DNA from: Candidatus Bathyarchaeota archaeon
GTDB taxonomy: Archaea; Thermoproteota; Bathyarchaeia; Bathyarchaeales; Bathycorpusculaceae
NCBI GenBank assembly: GCA_025059195.1
Contig: JANXDU010000031.1
Location: forward strand, 27,892-91,891
Direction: 5' to 3'
DNA: 64,000 nt
Shown here: piece after piece, positions 54,316 to 62,877 of the stretch
How positions within the stretch are numbered: the stretch's first letter is position 1
How the letters are laid out: the number at the start of each line of letters is the position of its first letter
Made by a program: the position numbers and the translations under genes
Notes under the pieces: generated by a model
Seen by the model: only the letters and a program-made list of their open reading frames with translations
Told to the model about the DNA's origin: nothing
Database searches by the model: none

Positions 54316-57300
54316 ATGGCGTTAGAAGAAGTAGCCCATAAAGTTGTCGACGAAATCCATTTCGGACTGCTTTCCCCTCAGGAAATCCGTAAATTTTCTG
54401 TTGTTGAAATTCAAACACCAGACACTTACGACGAGGACGGCACTCCAATAACCGCCGGATTAATGGATGGACGCCTCGGAACCTTAGAGCCGAGGCAAAG
54501 ATGCAAAACGTGTGGGAACACCTCGGCCCGGTGTCCAGGGCACTTTGGCCACATCGAACTTGCTGTTCCAATAATCCACATAGAATTTGCAAGGATAATC
54601 TATGACCTCTTAAGGGTGACGTGTAGAAACTGTGGGAGAATCCTGCTTTCAGAGGAATCCCTCAAAAAATTGCGGACTAGAATTGAAAGGACCCGCCAAC
54701 TCCTAGGAACAGTTCCAGACGAGGTTTTCAAGAGAATTATTCAAGAAATTAGGGCGAAAACGTGCCCCCACTGCAACACTTCCCAGTATAAGATAACCTT
54801 TGAAAAGCCTACCAAGTTCAGCGAGGAGATTCCTGGAAGCGGCTCTCAAGTTTTGACGCCAAGCATGGTTAGGGAAAGACTTGAACGCATACCCAACGAG
54901 GACCTTGAGCTTTTAGGCTTTGATCCTAAAAACGCCCGTCCAGAATGGATGGTTCTTCAAGTGTTGCCAGTTCCGCCAGTTTATGTGCGGCCATCCATAA
55001 CTTTGGAGCACGGCATTCGTTCTGAGGACGACTTAACACATAAACTTGTGGATATTATTCGAATTAATCAAAGGTTAAAGGAAAACATGGATGCGGGAGC
55101 ACCAACCCTCATAATCCAAGATTTAGCTGAGCTCCTGCAATATCACGTTACAACATACTTTAACAACGAGGCTTCTGGAATACCGCCAGCGAGGCACCGT
55201 TCTGGAAGAGCGCTAAAAACCCTTTCCCAAAGGCTTAAGGGCAAAGAGGGAAGGTTCAGGAGCAACCTTTCTGGGAAAAGGGTTGACTTCTCGGCGCGTA
55301 CGGTTATTTCTCCAGACCCCAACCTTGACATTAACGAGGTGGGTGTACCTATTGAGGTTGCTATGCGGCTAACAGTTCCTGAAAAAGTGACTCAGTGGAA
55401 CATTGATGAGATGCGGAAACTTGTGATAAACGGGCCGTCGAAATATCCTGGCGCGGTGTATATAATTCGTCCGGATGGCAAACGTATAAGGCTTGAGTTT
55501 GTAGCCGATCGGGAAAAAATTGCGGAGAGCCTTGAACCCGGGTTTATTGTTGAGAGGCACCTCCGCAACGGTGACATAGCCATCTTTAACCGACAGCCTT
55601 CCCTTCACAGAATGTCCATAATGGCACATTATGTACGGGTTCTTCCATACAAGACTTTTAGGCTTCATTTGTGTGTTTGTCCGCCTTATAACGCGGACTT
55701 CGACGGAGACGAAATGAACCTTCACATACCCCAAAGTGAGGAAGCCCAAACAGAGGCCCGGCTGCTGATGCAGGTTCAAGATCAAATACTTTCTCCAAGG
55801 TTCGGCGGACCAATAATTGGCGCTATCCGCGACTTCATAACAGCCGCCTACCTTTTCACGAGAAAATCCAACTACCTCACAAAGGACGAGGTTTGCAGAC
55901 TGCTTGTGGCTGCTCGATATGAGGGTCCCTTACCCGAACCGCAGATCAAGGAGCCGCAGCCCATGTGGAGCGGCAAACAAATCTTCAGCCTTTTCCTTCC
56001 CAAAGACTTCAACTACGTTTTGAAAGCGAACATTTGCCGTGGTTGCCCGAAATGCTTGAAAGAAGAATGTCCCCACGACGCTTACGTTGTAGTTAAGAAC
56101 GGCGAACTAAAATGTGGCGTAATAGATAGAAAAGCCATAGGCGCCGAACAATCCGAGAGCCTTCTCCATAGGATAATAAAGGATTATGGCACAGAGACAG
56201 GCCGCGATTTCATAAACAAAATCACAAGGCTCCTAAAGCTTTTCTTGACAATGCAGGGTTTCACATACTCTTATGAGGAGCTTGTTCTCACCCCCCAAGC
56301 GGAAAACAAGATTAGAAAGATAATAGAGAAGGTTGAAAAAAGAATATGGGAGCTTATAGAAAGCTATCGCAACGGCACATTGCAGAGGCTTCCCGGACAG
56401 ACCCTTGAAGACTCCTTTGAAATATACATAATGAACGAGCTGGCTCGCGCTCGAGACGAGGCTGGCAAAGTTGCAGAGGAAACTTTTACGCTTGAAAACG
56501 CTGGAATAGTTATGACGCGCACGGGCGCCAGAGGCTCAGCTCTCAACATCGGACAGATGAGCGCCTGTGTGGGACAGCAAGCAGTTCGTGGAAAACGGAT
56601 AATGAGAGGATATATAGGCCGCGCTCTACCTCACTTTACCCATGACGACCCCACACCTAAAGCACGGGGTTTCGTCTATTCCTCGTATCAAAAAGGGTTA
56701 GACGCTATAGAATTCTTCTTCCACGCCATGGGAGGACGAGAAGGCCTTGTGGACACAGCTGTCAGAACGCAGCAAAGCGGCTACATGCAGAGACGCCTAA
56801 TTAACGCCCTTGAACACCTGCGCCTAGAATATGATGGCACAGTGCGAAGCACAACAGGTGACATTATCCAGTTTAAATACGGTGAGGACGGCGTGGATCC
56901 AGCTAAAAGCGACCATGGGAAAGCTGTGAACGTCAGCCGCCTAATTGAGCAAATAAGGATCGGAATGGAAAAGGGTGAGCCAGCCCCTCCGGAATACCTT
57001 AAACAAAGGCTTAAGGAGGTTGAAGAACAGCTAACTCCACTGCTCATAAGTGAACTGAGGCAAGGCCTAGCCGAAGCCAAGTTAAGCAAGGAAGGCGTCG
57101 ACAAAGCTATAGAGCTTACAGTTGAACATTACAAACGCGCCCTAATGGAGCCCGGCGAGGCTGTCGGAATAGTTTCCGCGCAGTCTATAGGTGAACCGGG
57201 CACTCAGATGACCCTTAGAACATTCCACTATGCTGGTGTGAGGGAGCAGAACGTAACCCTCGGCCTGCCAAGGCTCATAGAAATAGTTGATGCTAGAAGA

Positions 57301-58137
57301 GTGCCATCCACACCAATAATGGTCATCTACTTGGATGAAAAACATAGAAAAAGCCGGGAGGCCGCTGTGAAAATTGCGCGAAACATACTTTACACAACTT
57401 TAGAGAACGTTGCGCAGGCAATTTACCAGGATCCGGTGCGTGGAGAAATTGTTGTGGAGCTTAGTAAAGCCATGATGGAGGACCGAGGGATCACCTTACA
57501 AGAGTTGAAGGATAAAGTGAAAATAGCAAATTGCACGGTGAAGATAAGTGAAAACAGTATTCACATTAAACCTAAAAAACCCGAAACCCTCAAAAAACTT
57601 TTGGACAAAGTCTCCTTTCTTTACATTAAAGGTGTTCCAGGAATAAAGCGTGTTTTGGTCACTGAGGAGCATGGCGAGTGGGTTATCAGAACCGATGGTT
57701 CAAACCTTCCCAAGGTTTTGGAGGTTTACGGCGTTGACGCTACAAGGACTACGACCAACAATATTCACGAAATAGCAAAAACTCTTGGAATAGAGGCGGC
57801 GCGAAACGCCCTTATACAAGAGGCTAAAGGCGTTTTGGAAGAACAAGGTTTGGACGTTGACATCCGCCACGTCATGCTTGTGGCAGATATGATGACAGCT
57901 ACAGGCGAGGTGCAGCAAATTGGAAGACACGGCGTAAGCGGCAAAAAAGCCAGCGTCCTAGCTAGAGCAGCCTTCGAAATAACAGTTCCAAACATTGTTG
58001 ATGCGGCAGTTCGGGGAGAAAGCGATCCCTTGGAGGGCGTAACTGAAAACGTTATAGTTGGCCAGTCTATACCCATTGGCACTGGTCTTGTGGAACTGTT
58101 TATGTCAACATATGAGCCTAAGGGTGAAGGTGAATGA
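54316..58137 (+). CDS. rpoA: DNA-directed RNA polymerase subunit A, fused A'-A''
   Basis: About 1273 residues in one uninterrupted frame. It runs from the N-terminal zinc motif CKTCGNTSARCPGHFGH, through the catalytic NADFDGDEMN (about 459), to the trigger-loop region EPGEAVGIVSAQSIGEPGTQ (about 944) and the A''-type C-terminus. Most archaea encode this as two genes. The ATG at 54316 has GGAGAGGG upstream; a longer frame from 54274 overlaps rpoB. It overlaps rpl30e by four bases. Confidence 0.97.
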   Translation: MALEEVAHKVVDEIHFGLLSPQEIRKFSVVEIQTPDTYDEDGTPITAGLMDGRLGTLEPRQRCKTCGNTSARCPGHFGHIELAVPIIHIEFARIIYDLLRVTCRNCGRILLSEESLKKLRTRIERTRQLLGTVPDEVFKRIIQEIRAKTCPHCNTSQYKITFEKPTKFSEEIPGSGSQVLTPSMVRERLERIPNEDLELLGFDPKNARPEWMVLQVLPVPPVYVRPSITLEHGIRSEDDLTHKLVDIIRINQRLKENMDAGAPTLIIQDLAELLQYHVTTYFNNEASGIPPARHRSGRALKTLSQRLKGKEGRFRSNLSGKRVDFSARTVISPDPNLDINEVGVPIEVAMRLTVPEKVTQWNIDEMRKLVINGPSKYPGAVYIIRPDGKRIRLEFVADREKIAESLEPGFIVERHLRNGDIAIFNRQPSLHRMSIMAHYVRVLPYKTFRLHLCVCPPYNADFDGDEMNLHIPQSEEAQTEARLLMQVQDQILSPRFGGPIIGAIRDFITAAYLFTRKSNYLTKDEVCRLLVAARYEGPLPEPQIKEPQPMWSGKQIFSLFLPKDFNYVLKANICRGCPKCLKEECPHDAYVVVKNGELKCGVIDRKAIGAEQSESLLHRIIKDYGTETGRDFINKITRLLKLFLTMQGFTYSYEELVLTPQAENKIRKIIEKVEKRIWELIESYRNGTLQRLPGQTLEDSFEIYIMNELARARDEAGKVAEETFTLENAGIVMTRTGARGSALNIGQMSACVGQQAVRGKRIMRGYIGRALPHFTHDDPTPKARGFVYSSYQKGLDAIEFFFHAMGGREGLVDTAVRTQQSGYMQRRLINALEHLRLEYDGTVRSTTGDIIQFKYGEDGVDPAKSDHGKAVNVSRLIEQIRIGMEKGEPAPPEYLKQRLKEVEEQLTPLLISELRQGLAEAKLSKEGVDKAIELTVEHYKRALMEPGEAVGIVSAQSIGEPGTQMTLRTFHYAGVREQNVTLGLPRLIEIVDARRVPSTPIMVIYLDEKHRKSREAAVKIARNILYTTLENVAQAIYQDPVRGEIVVELSKAMMEDRGITLQELKDKVKIANCTVKISENSIHIKPKKPETLKKLLDKVSFLYIKGVPGIKRVLVTEEHGEWVIRTDGSNLPKVLEVYGVDATRTTTNNIHEIAKTLGIEAARNALIQEAKGVLEEQGLDVDIRHVMLVADMMTATGEVQQIGRHGVSGKKASVLARAAFEITVPNIVDAAVRGESDPLEGVTENVIVGQSIPIGTGLVELFMSTYEPKGEGE

Positions 58138-58472
58138 TTGACATAGACAAGGCGATAGCTGCCACAGTTAAAACTGGTAAGGTATACTTCGGCGCGAACT
58201 CTGCCATACAAAGTGCCAAAACTGGAAGGGCAAAAATGATAATTATTGCCTCCAACTGTCCCAAGGAAATTCGCAGCGACCTTGAATATTACTGCAAGCT
58301 TTCCGGCATTCCCCTCGTCGTTTACAAGGGTACGTCAACAGATCTGGCCATGGTTTGTGGAAAACCCTTCATTGTTTCGGCGTTAACTATAAGAGAGCCT
58401 GGTGATTCAGAAATTCTTAGATTAGTGGAAGCCGCTGAAAGAGAAGTGGGATCCGGCGGAGGAAGCGAATGA
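58134..58472 (+). CDS. rpl30e: ribosomal protein L30e
   Basis: 112 residues of the L7Ae/L30e fold: VKTGKVYFGANSAIQSAKTGRAKMIIIASN is the usual start (shown here in part), with LEYYCKLSGIPLVVYKGTS. It is in its conserved place after rpoA and before nusA and is coupled to both by ATGA overlaps. Confidence 0.95.
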   Translation: MIDIDKAIAATVKTGKVYFGANSAIQSAKTGRAKMIIIASNCPKEIRSDLEYYCKLSGIPLVVYKGTSTDLAMVCGKPFIVSALTIREPGDSEILRLVEAAEREVGSGGGSE

Positions 58473-58906
58473 CAAGCGGCATAAAATTCACGAGTACTGA
58501 AATGAAGTATATTGCCCTCTTCGAAAGCATAAGCGGCGCCAGCGTCAAAGACTGCATTGTTGATGAAGAGCAAGGCCGCGTCATCTTCGTTGTTAAAGAA
58601 GGCGACCTCGGCGCTGCCATAGGAAAAGGTGGAAGGAACATAAGGCTTCTTGAGCGCATGACGGGCAAGAAACATGAAATAATCGAGTACTCAGACGATC
58701 CCGTGCAGTTTATAAAAAATGCCTTAAAACCTGCTACGGTTCAAGAAGTTAGGATAACCCAAAGACTTGATGGGAAAACAATAGCTGTTGTTACTGTGCA
58801 TCCGAAGGAAAAAGGCGTAGCCATAGGTAAAAATGGAAGGAACGCTGAACGCCTCCGCATGCTTGTAAAGCGATACTTCCAGATACAAAACGTCAGCATA
58901 GTCTAA
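58469..58906 (+). CDS. nusA: archaeal NusA-like KH-domain protein
   Basis: 145 residues with two KH domains whose loops are GAAIGKGGRNIRLLE and GVAIGKNGRNAERLR. It lacks the bacterial S1 and N-terminal domains, as normal in archaea. It binds RNA and is thought to act with RNA polymerase or ribosome assembly. The rps12-rps7 genes that often follow are not here. Confidence 0.95.
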   Translation: MTSGIKFTSTEMKYIALFESISGASVKDCIVDEEQGRVIFVVKEGDLGAAIGKGGRNIRLLERMTGKKHEIIEYSDDPVQFIKNALKPATVQEVRITQRLDGKTIAVVTVHPKEKGVAIGKNGRNAERLRMLVKRYFQIQNVSIV

Positions 58907-58936
58907 ATCGCTCGAAGAAGCCTTGGAGGTGCAGAT

Positions 58937-59116
58937 TTGAATAGAAAATTAGCCTTATTTGTCTGTTCTCTCTTTTTTGCATGCACTTTAATTAATGGGG
59001 TTTACGCCGAGGAAGATTCATTTTTAAACCAGTTTCTGGGGAGTCCGCTTTTAGCGTTAACCGCTACCATAATTGTTGTTGCCGTAGCCTTTCTATACCG
59101 TAAACTTAGAAAGTGA
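58937..59116 (+). CDS. 59-residue secreted or membrane peptide after nusA
   Basis: A short gene: TTG start with GGAGGT six bases upstream (58925-58930) and 59 codons. A hydrophobic N-terminal signal (LALFVCSLFFACTLINGVYA) is followed by a short acidic external loop and a C-terminal membrane helix (LLALTATIIVVAVAFLY) with a basic end. Not recognised. It lies 30 bases after nusA on the same strand, so it is probably in the RNA polymerase operon. Confidence 0.65.
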   Translation: MNRKLALFVCSLFFACTLINGVYAEEDSFLNQFLGSPLLALTATIIVVAVAFLYRKLRK

Positions 59117-59152
59117 AAAGAAGCCCGTCTGACTTGAAGTTTAATGACGTTG

Positions 59153-59190
59153 CTTTTTCCATTTGACATAACTTTTTCCATTTGACATAA
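59153..59190. repeat. two exact 19-base tandem copies
   Basis: CTTTTTCCATTTGACATAA occurs twice in direct succession between the 59-residue gene and the convergent winged-helix gene. The T-runs may act in termination. Nothing else is seen between 59117 and 59293. Confidence 0.8.
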
Positions 59191-59293
59191 TAGTTCTTTC
59201 CAGAGTTTTCAAAAACCCTTCTCGTATTCAATAGTTATGGCCCGCGCCTTATAGTCAATTTTGTAATGCTTCCAACTAAAAACTAACATGAAC

Positions 59294-59860
59294 CTACTTC
59301 GATAAGAGAAGGTCTATCAGCGCTTTTTGATCTACCTCCGCCCTTGTCCGCCAGTCCAGATACAATTGTTCGTTTTCGTCTTGGGATATATAGCCATAAC
59401 GTATGTAGCGGTCTATGTTTAGGCTTGTCTTCCAGCCGGGCAGTTTTTCGCGGAGCAGTTCTTCCACTTCTTTGCGGGGCGCTTTTCCCTTCTTGGAGAT
59501 TATGTAGGCTATTGTTATGGCTAGTCCCGCCAAGTCGTCTATGCGCCATCCAACCATCTTTGCCTCTTTGGGCGTTAAGTCCCCTCGAAGCGTTATGTAG
59601 AACCTTGCCTTGTCCAGTTCTTCAAGCGTTGGTTTTTCAGAACGCGGCTTTTCTTCTTCAAAAACCATTTTGACTTGCAAGTCTAAAGGTTTCAAGTACT
59701 CGTCTAATATGCTTAACACTTTTGGATAGTCTGCGCCTAAAGCCTTGCGAAGCTCCCAACCTTTCACTCCGGGCTTTTTATGGCGGCGGTAAAAAAGCAT
59801 GTGAACGGCGCGTTTCACTTTGCTTGCATACACAGCTTTCCTTTTGCTCATTTTCTCCAT
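59294..59860 (-). CDS. winged-helix protein, MAGE/Nse3 (KITE)-like partner of the SMC-like ATPase
   Basis: About 189 residues. An N-terminal winged helix (KGWELRKALGADYPKVLSIL) is followed by a second, in which GLAITIAYIISKKGKAPRKE and then RYIRYGYISQDENEQLYLDW resemble the second half of MAGE domains (LLMIILGxIFxNG...Y...WGPRA). MAGE and ScpB belong to the KITE class that binds kleisins. Last gene of the SMC operon. ATG 59860 has GAGGAG eight bases upstream; ATG 59851 forms ATGA with the previous stop. Assignment is by pattern and position. Confidence 0.6.
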   Translation of the reverse strand: MEKMSKRKAVYASKVKRAVHMLFYRRHKKPGVKGWELRKALGADYPKVLSILDEYLKPLDLQVKMVFEEEKPRSEKPTLEELDKARFYITLRGDLTPKEAKMVGWRIDDLAGLAITIAYIISKKGKAPRKEVEELLREKLPGWKTSLNIDRYIRYGYISQDENEQLYLDWRTRAEVDQKALIDLLLSK

Positions 59861-60663
59861 CGTTCCCACTCCTCGCGTGTTATGGCTATGGGAATAGAAA
59901 CTAACTGTTCTTTGGATATGCGCCTTTGCTGTTTCTTGAAGGGCCGTATGAAGATTTTCTCTTCCAAAGGGTTGATTTCAAGCGTTGCATAACCATACGT
60001 AACAAGGAAGCTTGTTAGGAATGCTCTGTGTACCGTTTCCTCGTAGGTTTCGGCGCCGACAAAATCCCAGTAGGAAACCCTTCCGTTTTCACCCTTTTCC
60101 GCCGCCAGCCTCTTCAACTCATTCCAAAAGTTTTCCAGTTCTTCTGTGAAGGCTTTATCCCTCAGAACCTTCAACTTTATAAGTTCCTCTCGTGTGGCCG
60201 TGCCGCCAGCCTCTTCTGGTGTGGGGAAGGCTTTCCATCGATCCTTCAAGGGTGAGAGGCTTTCCCAGTACTGTAATGCCTCTTTTAAGCTTTGAAATGT
60301 GATCTGTTCAAGCTCGATTATCGGTTGCCATGCGCCGAGGAAAGCCTCCACAATGGTTTCTTTCTCTAGGCGTTTTACTTTCTCTTCGAGGAGGAATGGG
60401 TCCGTGTAGAGGGATGTGGAACGGTGTTTAACCCATTCGCTTTGAAGCTTGATGACTGACGCTAGACGGTTTATCGCCTCAGCGTCTAGGCAGAGGTCTT
60501 CTGGGTTTTCCCATTCTGGGAAAAACTCTCTAATCACTCTTATTATCTCGTCTACATTCACAAGAAAAGGGTCAAGGGAGCGCTCCTCCACGGTTTGGCA
60601 CATCTCAATTACTCGCTGAAGCCTCTCTCGCCCGATTTTAACGCGTTCCCTTTTAGACTGCAT
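59848..60663 (-). CDS. kleisin-like protein of the SMC-like operon
   Basis: 271 residues, mostly helical. The N-terminal part (LDPFLVNVDEIIRVIREFF and LDAEAINRLASVIKLQSEWV) resembles the ScpA N-terminal helical domain that binds the SMC neck, and the C-terminal part (HRAFLTSFLVTYGYATLEI) could be the winged helix that binds the SMC cap. The start overlaps the SMC stop (TAATG). No enzyme motif seen. Pattern-based inference. Confidence 0.55.
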   Translation of the reverse strand: MQSKRERVKIGRERLQRVIEMCQTVEERSLDPFLVNVDEIIRVIREFFPEWENPEDLCLDAEAINRLASVIKLQSEWVKHRSTSLYTDPFLLEEKVKRLEKETIVEAFLGAWQPIIELEQITFQSLKEALQYWESLSPLKDRWKAFPTPEEAGGTATREELIKLKVLRDKAFTEELENFWNELKRLAAEKGENGRVSYWDFVGAETYEETVHRAFLTSFLVTYGYATLEINPLEEKIFIRPFKKQQRRISKEQLVSIPIAITREEWERWRK

Positions 60664-62582
60664 TAGGCAACCTCTTTAATTACGGATTTGCCCTCAACAT
60701 TTTGCACAGTAATTATGTTCACATCTTTCTGGGCGAAGGTCACCTGGCTTGGCGTAATCACTACATATTGGGAGTCTGCGTTCTTAACTGTTGAAATCAG
60801 CACTTGAGCTATCAACTCACGGTTTTTTGGGTCCATGTGCACGTCGTACTCGTCTACCGCGCGGAAGGGTGAACGCATATGCTGTTGCAAAGCCAAAAGG
60901 AAGCTCATGGTGGCAGTGGTTCTTTCGCCTCCGCTTTGGGTGTAGGCATTAAGCGGTACTGGTTTGCCACCTTTAAAACCCACAAGGATTTCGAGTCCAG
61001 CCGCCTCGATATCATGCTCGTTCACAAGCCTAACTTCGCCGACCGCTTGAGAATACGCCAAAATTTTCTGGTACTCCAGGTTTACGCGGTTTAAAAGACT
61101 TTGGATTACGGTTCTCCAGGCTTGCATTCGCGCCTTCACTTCTTCTAAGGTTTTTTCCCGGTTTTCAGCCACCAGCCGCGCCTTTTCCTTAAGCTCCAAG
61201 TAAAGCTGTGAGTAAGACTCATACATGCGTTCCACTTCTTCCGAAACTCCGGCAAGAGCAGCCAAATGCCCATCTGTAACGCGGATTTCGTCCAGGATTT
61301 CGCTGACGCTTTTAACAACGGCTATTCTTGGGCCGGTCTCTTCAGCCTTTTTAACGGCTAGGTCCAGATGAACTTTCGCGTCTTTGACTGCTTTTTCCAG
61401 CTCTTCAATGTTTGTTTTTAAATTCTCCATTCTATGGTTTAGCAAGGCAAGCCTAACTCGGGTGTCCAAAATTTGGCTTTCAACTTTCTCTACTTGTTCT
61501 TCAAGGATTTTTGCCTCTAACCGCTTCTTGTTTAGCTCTTCATCCATCTTCGCAATTTTCAGCCTTGAAGTTTCCACAAGCTCCTTTAGATTTTCTGTTC
61601 TCAAAAACTTCAGGTTTTGTCCGCTGCCAGCCTCATTTTCTATAAGGGCTGCTTCCGCTATGAGTTGTTCGCAAAGTAAAATCGTAGCCTGGTTTCCGGC
61701 TTTCTCCCGCTCAAGACCTATGACGTTGTTAAGGTTTTCCTTCCACTCACTTTTTAACTTTTCAAGCTGGCTTTGCCAATTGAGAAGCTGTTCTTCTGCG
61801 GTTTTTACCTCCATTTCGATTTGCCTCAGCGACGTTAACTCTTTTTCACGTTTGGCCTCCAACTCCTCCATGATTGTTTCGCGACGGTTAACCTCAGCCC
61901 ATGCAAGCTCTCGTTCCAAGAACCGCCTCTTAGCCATAAGCTGTTTCTTTTCCTGAAACCTTTCGTACTGCTCCCGCCAGTAGTTTAGTGTCTGCTCCGC
62001 CGACTCCAAAAGCTTGCTTATGGACTCTTCTTGGCTTAGTATGCGGGTAAGCTTTCTCTGGGCTTCAAGCACGTTTTCCCGGTAAGCCTCAAGTCCAACA
62101 GCAGCCTCAACCATGCGGAGCTTTTCCTGCGGAGAAAGCACCGTAAACTGTTCAACCATGTTCTGATGCATAATAATCAACATATTGTCCGGATCAACGC
62201 CTAATCTGGCTAGAAGCCTCTCCACGTCCTGTTTGGAGGCAGCCCGATTTTCAAGTTCAAACCAGTATTTGCCATCCCGCCTTAAAACTCTAGTTAAGAA
62301 AATCTGGTCTTTGTTAAATTTTGAAACCGGACGTTTCCCACCCCGTTTGGAATTGTCCAGTATAAGCGTGACACGGGCTTGGTCCTTACCCCAACGGATT
62401 AGGTCGCTGAGCTTCCTAGAACGTTCAGTGTAAGACTGGCCGAGGGCTACGGAAATGGCTAATAAAAGCGAAGACTTACCAGCCCCGTTTGGACCGCAAA
62501 TCACGTTCACGCCGGGTTTAAAGGGCACCCTAGCATACTCATAGCTCATGAAGTTTTCAAGGATCACTTCGCTAATCAGCAC
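60663..62582 (-). CDS. short SMC5/6-like or Rad50-like coiled-coil ATPase
   Basis: 639 residues. Head N: GPNGAGKSS Walker A (30-38) and a Q-loop in MHQNMVEQF. A long coiled coil (about 165-480) follows, then head C with SGGERTTATMSFLLALQQ (about 550) and FRAVDEYDVHMDP (Walker B region), which is closest to SMC5's SGGER...PFRVVDEINQGMD. At 639 residues it is about half a normal SMC; neither a hinge domain nor a Rad50 zinc hook is seen. GTG start overlaps the stop of a 39-residue ORF. Confidence 0.85.
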   Translation of the reverse strand: MLISEVILENFMSYEYARVPFKPGVNVICGPNGAGKSSLLLAISVALGQSYTERSRKLSDLIRWGKDQARVTLILDNSKRGGKRPVSKFNKDQIFLTRVLRRDGKYWFELENRAASKQDVERLLARLGVDPDNMLIIMHQNMVEQFTVLSPQEKLRMVEAAVGLEAYRENVLEAQRKLTRILSQEESISKLLESAEQTLNYWREQYERFQEKKQLMAKRRFLERELAWAEVNRRETIMEELEAKREKELTSLRQIEMEVKTAEEQLLNWQSQLEKLKSEWKENLNNVIGLEREKAGNQATILLCEQLIAEAALIENEAGSGQNLKFLRTENLKELVETSRLKIAKMDEELNKKRLEAKILEEQVEKVESQILDTRVRLALLNHRMENLKTNIEELEKAVKDAKVHLDLAVKKAEETGPRIAVVKSVSEILDEIRVTDGHLAALAGVSEEVERMYESYSQLYLELKEKARLVAENREKTLEEVKARMQAWRTVIQSLLNRVNLEYQKILAYSQAVGEVRLVNEHDIEAAGLEILVGFKGGKPVPLNAYTQSGGERTTATMSFLLALQQHMRSPFRAVDEYDVHMDPKNRELIAQVLISTVKNADSQYVVITPSQVTFAQKDVNIITVQNVEGKSVIKEVA

Positions 62583-62701
62583 TAGTTATCTTGCCTCTGG
62601 AGTTTATGCAGTATAAAATAGAGGTTAAAAACTATTATTAAAACAATTAGGCTATTTAGGAGTAAAGTGGGCTTATATTTTAACAGATTTTCGGGGTTCA
62701 T
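62582..62701 (-). CDS. 39-residue single-helix membrane peptide at the head of the SMC-like operon
   Basis: ATG at 62701, 39 codons, TAG overlapping the SMC GTG by one base. It reads a short basic N-terminus, a membrane helix (LLLNSLIVLIIVFNLYFIL) and a polar tail. A TATA-like CATATAAC near 62735-62742 on the minus strand would start transcription close to the ATG. The overlap suggests coupled translation with the SMC-like ATPase. Confidence 0.6.
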   Translation of the reverse strand: MNPENLLKYKPTLLLNSLIVLIIVFNLYFILHKLQRQDN

Positions 62702-62877
62702 TATTTTGCGTAACGGCCGACAATCTCCCACTACGTTATATGCACATAACTGTCACTTCTACTTCGTAGGTCATCGCCAAAAATAGAAACGTACGCGGCT
62801 GCTCTTCCAGCGATTACAAAAAGCCATCTGTTTATTTAGCCTCTGAAAGTTTTGGAAGTAGAAAAAGGAATGGAGAT

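Noticed and set aside
59294..62701. Reading the SMC operon as a Wadjet (JetABCD) or Lamassu defence system
   Set aside because: No topoisomerase-like nuclease or other effector is present, the SMC is not MukB-like, and the neighbours are core genes, so a defence role is not supported.
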